NCBI GenBank assembly: GCA_017555445.1
Contig: JAFZGK010000065.1
Coordinates: 1 to 10,877 of the forward strand
Source of the DNA: Bacteroidales bacterium
GTDB lineage: Bacteria; Bacteroidota; Bacteroidia; Bacteroidales; UBA932
Direction of reading: 5' to 3'
Length of the DNA stretch: 10,877 nucleotides
How positions within the stretch are numbered: the first letter of the stretch is position 1; each line of letters starts with the position of its first letter. Positions 6,055-10,877 of the stretch are shown here, in pieces. A program made the translations under genes and the position numbers. The notes beneath the pieces are model-generated. The model made no database searches, was not told the origin of the DNA, and saw nothing but the letters and a program-made list of their open reading frames with translations.

Positions 6055-7716
6055 ATGCAGAAATTAATTAACATGACACTCAAGGCCGCTGCAGCAGTTT
6101 TGGCAGCAGTTCTTGTAGCCGGGTGTAACACGGATAAAATGGATCCTGCGGTCTCAGCACAAGGTGCAATTGTGGAACTCAGTGTATCTGCAAATGAAAT
6201 GAAGACAAAGGCAGTTGATGAAACAGCAATCAAGTCTGTCCGTATTTTTGCATTCGATAACGCTGGTGAACTTGTCGGTCATATATATAAGAAATCTCCT
6301 GTAGCTGGAGAAAAGTTCCACATGGCGCTCTCAGTTCCTGGTGACCAGCCGACAGTGACAGTTGATTTTTATGCTGTTGCAAATGAGAATGCAATGTATG
6401 CTGGAGATGGATCCGTGTCATTGTCGGAAAATATGACAATCGACGAACTGAAAGAGGTTGTCTACAGCTCCATGATTACTACCTACGAGGCTATGCCTCT
6501 TTATGGAGTCATTGAGGACCAGACCCTTACATTGTCATCAGATCATCATGTCGACAGAGACCACACAGCCCTCAAGATTCAGGAAACAGTAGCTGTGAAT
6601 CTTTCACGCTCTTTGGCAAAGATTGGAGTTTACGCTGCTGCAGTTGAAGGAGTGACAACATCTCCGATCATCCAGAGTATAACATTGGCTGCAGCTGGAA
6701 GAAGAGATGTAAGCTATCTGTTCCCTGCTGCTGATGCAGCATCCCTCGCAGCACGTGATGCCGGTATCGTATCATTGAATAGAGACAGAGTCTTTGACCT
6801 TGAAGCAGATCAGGTGGATATGCTTTCTAATGCAGGAGTGGTGGCAAAGAGGCTTGCAGCTCATAATACCGATCCTAATTCAGTAGTGACTGATTATTAT
6901 ACTGAAATACTCTCACCATTCTATCTGGCGGAAGTACCTTATGGAACAGATGACTGGAGTGTGGCAGCAGACCCTTCCGGAAGACCGGTTTCACTGGTTA
7001 TAAAGTATATGCTCTCAGAAGGAGATATAGACAGGTATGCCACAGTCAACATGCCGGCGATTGAAAGAAATACTTTCTATCAGGTAAGATGCCTTATAAA
7101 GTCTGATGGTCAGATTCTGGTGAAAGTGAGTGTGAATCCATGGGAGGAAGGAGAATCGTGGGATCTCAGTTTTGATTTCCCGACACATACGGATCCTCTT
7201 CTTGCGACAGGAACATATGACCCGGGTACAGGAAAATATGCAGATCATGTATACGGTACAGAAGCAACAATGTATTTTACCGGAACCGAGTCATCGCCGA
7301 CGGAAGGAGGAGCCTTCAGTGTGGACTTCAATATGTCATATCCTATAGGAGGAATCTGGATGCCGACTATAAGTGGAGCAAGTAATGATGACTTTGAAAT
7401 CCGTCTTTATGAAAGAGGTTCATCGACAGAACTTGCAAATCAATATGTAGCAGTTTCCGATAGCAATAAGGATAAATGGTACACAATCAAGGTTGTTCCT
7501 CTTAAATCTTCAAACATCGGCAGAAAGGTCGCACTTTCAATCTCATACACGCCGGTATATACGGGAGCAGATTATTCATATCTCCTGCAAGTCAACGGAG
7601 GTGAGGAAAACGAACTTGCGTGGGAAGAGAAAAACCCGCAGACAGGAGATGAATTCGAGGCTTCAACTGTAGACATAGTCATCACACAGGTGGATACACC
7701 ATTAGGAGGAATTTGA
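6055..7716 (+). CDS. Fimbrillin-family lipoprotein with extra C-terminal domain
   Basis: The 553-residue product is a probable accessory or near-tip pilus subunit. The signal peptide ends L-V-A-G-C with Cys24 lipidated, and the Thr-Lys-Ala motif lies at 51-53, 28 residues further on. The fimbrillin-like region runs from about 38 to 366, with I-K-S-V-R-I-F-A-F-D (59-68) near its start and the block E-R-N-T-F-Y-Q-V-R-C-L (337-347) plus V-S-V-N-P-W (358-363) at its end. A further domain of about 180 residues (375-553) is rich in strands and ends in D-I-V-I-T-Q-V-D; it looks immunoglobulin-like, but I do not recognise its family. There is no free W-x-x-E-L-V tail. An ATG at 6073 would also give a complete signal peptide. 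It lies 12 bases after the anchor gene and 9 before the next. By position it corresponds to the accessory-subunit genes of mfa/fim loci. Confidence 0.78.
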   Translation: MQKLINMTLKAAAAVLAAVLVAGCNTDKMDPAVSAQGAIVELSVSANEMKTKAVDETAIKSVRIFAFDNAGELVGHIYKKSPVAGEKFHMALSVPGDQPTVTVDFYAVANENAMYAGDGSVSLSENMTIDELKEVVYSSMITTYEAMPLYGVIEDQTLTLSSDHHVDRDHTALKIQETVAVNLSRSLAKIGVYAAAVEGVTTSPIIQSITLAAAGRRDVSYLFPAADAASLAARDAGIVSLNRDRVFDLEADQVDMLSNAGVVAKRLAAHNTDPNSVVTDYYTEILSPFYLAEVPYGTDDWSVAADPSGRPVSLVIKYMLSEGDIDRYATVNMPAIERNTFYQVRCLIKSDGQILVKVSVNPWEEGESWDLSFDFPTHTDPLLATGTYDPGTGKYADHVYGTEATMYFTGTESSPTEGGAFSVDFNMSYPIGGIWMPTISGASNDDFEIRLYERGSSTELANQYVAVSDSNKDKWYTIKVVPLKSSNIGRKVALSISYTPVYTGADYSYLLQVNGGEENELAWEEKNPQTGDEFEASTVDIVITQVDTPLGGI

Positions 7717-7725
7717 TAATCAAGC

Positions 7726-9921
7726 ATGATAAAAAAGAATATGAATAAAGTATTTAGATATTTAAGTGTCGCTCTTGCGTTTGCAGCAGCTGTTTCCTGC
7801 TCGAGAGAACATGTTCTCCCGGAACTGCAGGTGAGCAATGGTGCCATCATGATTGATGTGTCTGCCATGCCTCACACAAAGCTTACTGCCGAGGATCTTG
7901 CATCCAAGGGAGTCGAGGCTTATGTAAATCATCTTGATCTGTTCATTTTTGGAGGGCAGGTGGTTGAAGATGGTCAGCAGCCTGCAGCTGTTTACTATGA
8001 GAGAATTGTCTATACTAACCCGTCAGCTCCACAGACAATATCTCTGGATGTAAAGAAGGGTCAGTTCATTTCAGGAGAGGACTATGATGTCTTTGTAGTA
8101 GCAAACAGCACTCTCTCAGAAGCTGTATTTGAAGCAGTTGCTGATGCAGATGATCTTCAGGCTCTCACTCAGACTGACGATAATATCCATCTTACCGGAC
8201 TCAATCTTGAGAATGTACCGGAGGCTTTCCTTATGGATGCATATATGAATGTTGTCCTTAATCCGGAGGGTGAAGAAGCAGAAGACATTACTCTTGATAT
8301 CCTGCTTACCAGAGCTGCAGCAAAGATCGTTGTGGAACTTTTTGAAGGAAACAGCAAGATTGCCATTCAGGCCCCGGATAATGCTCACATCTATCACTTC
8401 AGAAATATTCCTTACAGCACATCTGTAATTCCTGGCAACCACACTCCAAAGGTGCGCTCTACTACAGGGGAGTCTCTGAATGGTTATATCAGCTGGGACG
8501 GAAACAACACAGGAAGCCTTGTAATAGATGGCAGCGGAGCAACGGTGACAGGAGTACCTCAGATTTCTCTCACAGGATATGTTTATTCTTATGATTATTC
8601 TGCAGAAGATCTTGACAAGCACACAAGCCTGGTTATAAACATACCTCTTAAGATAGATGATAAGGATTACCCGGTAAACTACTATAAGATCCCTCTCACA
8701 AATGCATTGAAGTTTGAAAGAAACAAGATGTACCGTATCAGGGCAAACGTCAACGCTCCTGGCGCCCAGACAAGTTTTGATCCTATCGAACTGACAGGTC
8801 TTCAGTATGAGGTGGTAGATTGGAATCCGGAAAAAGTAGTTATCCCTGTGGGAGGAAATATGAACAAGCCGGCATATCTCCAGCTCAACATGAATCATGT
8901 GAACATGTATAATGTGAATAGAAATGAGGGTCAGCTCACATTCTCCTCTTCTTCATACATAAGTGAAATCAGACTGGTCGAGGCATATTACTATGATGCT
9001 CTTGACAAGAAGGTTGACCTTAAGTCTGCAGACCAGAGTGTGTATGACTCAATCAATGCAGTCGCTCAGGAGAATGTAATCAGCGGAGGAATATCGATCA
9101 TATCCCCATTCGTAGCAGAAGGATCGATCCAGGATTCTCACAGAAATACAATCAGGTTCATGACTTTTGAGGTTGAGAATGAAGATGGTATCAAAGCTCA
9201 GTTTACTGTGGCTCAGTATCCTACACTTTATATTACTAATGAGCATGGTCACTATTCCTACAGAGAAGATTTCACAGGCAATGCTTCAGGTGCGAACTGG
9301 TCAAGCGGTAACTGGAGTTATGTCACTAATTCCTCAAGTGCAGGCTTCTTCTCTTCAAAAGTAGCCCAGGCAGGAACAAATAACAATTACACCATCTACT
9401 ACGCAAATTGGAATAACGGAAGCATCCAGAGAGGAAGCAATACGAATACATTTACAAATCCTAGAATGTATAACATACATGTCACTGCGACGTCTTCAAA
9501 ATATGTGGTGGCAAAGCCGATATTGGATGCCGACGGTTATACGGAAGGTACAGAAGAAAACTCCAGACTTGTTTCCCCATCCTTCTTCATCGCCTCACAG
9601 CTTGGAGGAACCCAGACAAGTACAGCAATTGAAATGGATAAGGCTCAAAAGCACTGCAAGGAGTACATGGAGGTAACTGCTGACGGAACTGTCTACAAGG
9701 ACTGGAGACTCCCGACAAAGGCAGAGATTGATATCATAGAACAGCATCAGGAATCTAGTCCGGCGATGATCGTCGTGTTGACAGGAAGCCATTACTACTG
9801 TGCATATAATCCGGAATATGCAAATGAGACCGGCAGTAGAGCCAACTGGATATACACAGTGAGAGATATCGGAAACAGTATGGGTGGAGTACATGTCCGC
9901 TGCGTACACGATGCATATTAA
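7726..9921 (+). CDS. Large fimbrillin-family lipoprotein with C-type-lectin-like end, probable tip adhesin
   Basis: The 731-residue product is the largest complete protein here. Its signal peptide ends A-A-V-S-C (Cys25), and a Thr-Lys pair at 51-52 lies 27 residues beyond. The fimbrillin-like region covers about 38-368 (H-L-D-L-F-I-F; L-T-R-A-A-A-K-I-V-V-E-L; F-E-R-N-K-M-Y-R-I-R-A; V-V-D-W at 363-366). A strand-rich section (about 375-500) ends F-T-V-A-Q-Y-P, reminiscent of BACON-type domains. The last part (about 585-731) has N-S-R-L-V-S-P-S-F-F-I-A-S-Q-L, then H-C-K-E-Y (Cys644), D-W-R-L-P-T-K-A-E-I (659-668), Y-Y-C-A-Y (Cys692) and V-R-C-V-H-D (Cys726), the pattern of FISUMP-like or C-type-lectin-like folds. 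This suggests a ligand-binding tip. The start may instead be ATG 7741. GGAGGA at 7705-7710 is the nearest ribosome-binding-like sequence. The ligand is unknown. Confidence 0.78.
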   Translation: MIKKNMNKVFRYLSVALAFAAAVSCSREHVLPELQVSNGAIMIDVSAMPHTKLTAEDLASKGVEAYVNHLDLFIFGGQVVEDGQQPAAVYYERIVYTNPSAPQTISLDVKKGQFISGEDYDVFVVANSTLSEAVFEAVADADDLQALTQTDDNIHLTGLNLENVPEAFLMDAYMNVVLNPEGEEAEDITLDILLTRAAAKIVVELFEGNSKIAIQAPDNAHIYHFRNIPYSTSVIPGNHTPKVRSTTGESLNGYISWDGNNTGSLVIDGSGATVTGVPQISLTGYVYSYDYSAEDLDKHTSLVINIPLKIDDKDYPVNYYKIPLTNALKFERNKMYRIRANVNAPGAQTSFDPIELTGLQYEVVDWNPEKVVIPVGGNMNKPAYLQLNMNHVNMYNVNRNEGQLTFSSSSYISEIRLVEAYYYDALDKKVDLKSADQSVYDSINAVAQENVISGGISIISPFVAEGSIQDSHRNTIRFMTFEVENEDGIKAQFTVAQYPTLYITNEHGHYSYREDFTGNASGANWSSGNWSYVTNSSSAGFFSSKVAQAGTNNNYTIYYANWNNGSIQRGSNTNTFTNPRMYNIHVTATSSKYVVAKPILDADGYTEGTEENSRLVSPSFFIASQLGGTQTSTAIEMDKAQKHCKEYMEVTADGTVYKDWRLPTKAEIDIIEQHQESSPAMIVVLTGSHYYCAYNPEYANETGSRANWIYTVRDIGNSMGGVHVRCVHDAY

Positions 9922-9961
9922 GATTTAAAGACAAGTCCCTACACAAAAAAGAAGTAAGATT

Positions 9962-10877
9962 ATGAAGAATAGAATGAGATATATGTTTCTGGCCTTTGCC
10001 GCAGCAATGACTATGGTGCTTTCGTGCCAGAGCGAGGACTTGCTTGTTCCGGATGCTTCTGTCAATGACAGTGAGTATGTAAAGGTTCAGTTCAGCACGC
10101 GAGTGCCTGCAATGGAAATAGTGAAGACCAAGGCAGTCGATCCGGATGGTGAGGCTATCACAAAGCTTGTGATGTTCTGCTTCAACGAAAGAGGACTTTT
10201 CGTTTCAACTGTCGAGGCTGCAACTTCTCCTATGTCAGATCTATCTGGAACATATGAGGTTGACCTTCCGGTAGTTACAGACAGAGTGCATATCGTTGCG
10301 AATCTGCACAAGTCTATCAACGAATCGGAAATGATGGGTAAGTCTGAGTCAGAAGTTCTTTCTACAATGGTCGGATCTTCAGGCATGATGTCATATTGGG
10401 CAAGAGTAACCAAGGGAACACACTCGACCATCAAGGAAGCTTTTGAAACAGATTATCAGACAGTCGAGCTTATCCGTGACCATGCACGTATAACAGTTGT
10501 GGATAATTCTTCAATCTATTCCGATCTTGCTTTTACATCTGTCAATACCAATGCTTTCGGAACAGTTGCTCCTTTCAATAGTGGAAGCTGGGAAGCACCA
10601 TCACTGGACAATATGTTCGTGACACTTCCGGAAAGCGATGTCAAGATTTATGGTGATGGTGACGTGATCGCATTGGCACAGCGTCAGTATCAGTATGTCT
10701 TTGAGACAGAAAACACTTCTGACGATCCTGTTTGCGTCATTCTCAGAGGTACAGCTAACGGTCAGACCAAGTATTACCGTGTGATGCTTATTGACGGAGA
10801 AGGAAATTTCATTCCTGTGATGAGAAACTTTACATATCAGGTGAATATTGAGGGAAGACTGGACTACGGTCAGGATA
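9962..10877 (+). CDS. Fimbrillin-family lipoprotein, 3' end beyond the window (partial)
   Basis: An uninterrupted frame of 305 codons runs from ATG 9962 to the window edge without a stop. The signal peptide ends T-M-V-L-S-C with Cys22 lipidated, followed by the acidic S-E-D. The motif V-K-T-K-A-V-D (54-60) matches K-T-K-A-V-D of the fimbrillin gene at 6055, suggesting a related subunit. Further fimbrillin-like features are I-T-K-L-V-M-F-C-F-N (66-75), V-H-I-V-A-N-L-H, R-D-H-A-R-I-T-V-V and, near the edge, Y-Y-R-V-M-L-I-D-G-E-G-N-F-I-P-V-M-R-N-F-style text, typical of the end of a DUF4906/FimD-like fimbrillin domain. It follows the previous gene after 40 bases, with an A/G-rich stretch ahead of the ATG, and continues the operon. 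Its full length, and whether it carries a further C-terminal domain, cannot be seen. Confidence 0.8.
   Translation, partial: MKNRMRYMFLAFAAAMTMVLSCQSEDLLVPDASVNDSEYVKVQFSTRVPAMEIVKTKAVDPDGEAITKLVMFCFNERGLFVSTVEAATSPMSDLSGTYEVDLPVVTDRVHIVANLHKSINESEMMGKSESEVLSTMVGSSGMMSYWARVTKGTHSTIKEAFETDYQTVELIRDHARITVVDNSSIYSDLAFTSVNTNAFGTVAPFNSGSWEAPSLDNMFVTLPESDVKIYGDGDVIALAQRQYQYVFETENTSDDPVCVILRGTANGQTKYYRVMLIDGEGNFIPVMRNFTYQVNIEGRLDYGQD

Noticed and set aside
8116..8898. Long minus-strand open frame (260 codons) inside the largest subunit gene
   Set aside because: It lies wholly antisense to a well-supported coding frame, its product is rich in Cys, Ile, His and Arg without any recognisable motif, and shorter antisense frames of the same kind occur in the neighbouring genes. 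It is a shadow of codon use.
1..10877. Insertion sequences, CRISPR arrays, tRNA genes, broken genes
   Set aside because: I found no transposase-like frame, regularly spaced repeats, cloverleaf sequence or frameshifted gene. All major frames are intact or cut only by the window edges.

Overview
The window reads as chromosomal DNA from a member of the Bacteroidales (Bacteroidota). The evidence is a FimB/Mfa2-type anchor protein next to several fimbrillin-like lipoproteins, DUF3575 and DUF3868/OmpA-like proteins, promoter elements of the Bacteroides -33 TTTG / -7 TAnnTTTG type, and mostly poor Shine-Dalgarno sequences. Arginine is often coded by AGA. I cannot name the genus. I see no mobile element, CRISPR array, tRNA or rRNA.

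Layout. Positions 1-602 hold the 3' end of a probable thioredoxin-like protein gene, coupled by an ATGA overlap to a complete TlpA-like thioredoxin lipoprotein. On the opposite strand (559-1638) lies a membrane-embedded AraC-type regulator whose 3' end overlaps the TlpA gene by 44 bases. Its probable terminator lies inside the TlpA gene. The 294-base regulatory region (1639-1932) between the regulator and the divergent pilus operon holds direct repeats, a promoter candidate in each direction, and a leader that can fold in two exclusive ways. From 1933 to the right edge all genes run on the + strand with gaps of 9-102 bases, consistent with one operon: DUF3575 beta-barrel protein, DUF3868/OmpA-like/TPR protein, fimbrillin-like probable stalk (Mfa1-like) subunit, FimB/Mfa2-type anchor, a fimbrillin with an extra C-terminal domain, a large fimbrillin with a C-type-lectin-like end, and a further fimbrillin cut by the window edge.

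How it fits together. This looks like a type V (FimA/Mfa1-like) pilus locus. The subunits would be exported as lipoproteins, and all but the anchor would be trimmed near the N-terminus by a protease and then polymerise by strand exchange. The sequences fit a division of labour. The anchor has no T-K candidate cleavage motif but has a W-x-x-E-L-V-x-P-x-F tail. The probable stalk subunit has both. The two complete larger subunits have the motif but end in extra domains instead of the tail, as expected for tip or near-tip positions. The DUF3575 and OmpA-like proteins probably sit in the outer membrane or periplasm and assist assembly or anchoring; this is inference from position. The divergent membrane regulator is the obvious candidate controller. 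The operon type is known in outline. The least explained parts are the switch-like leader, the alternative hairpins between stalk and anchor genes, and the regulator.
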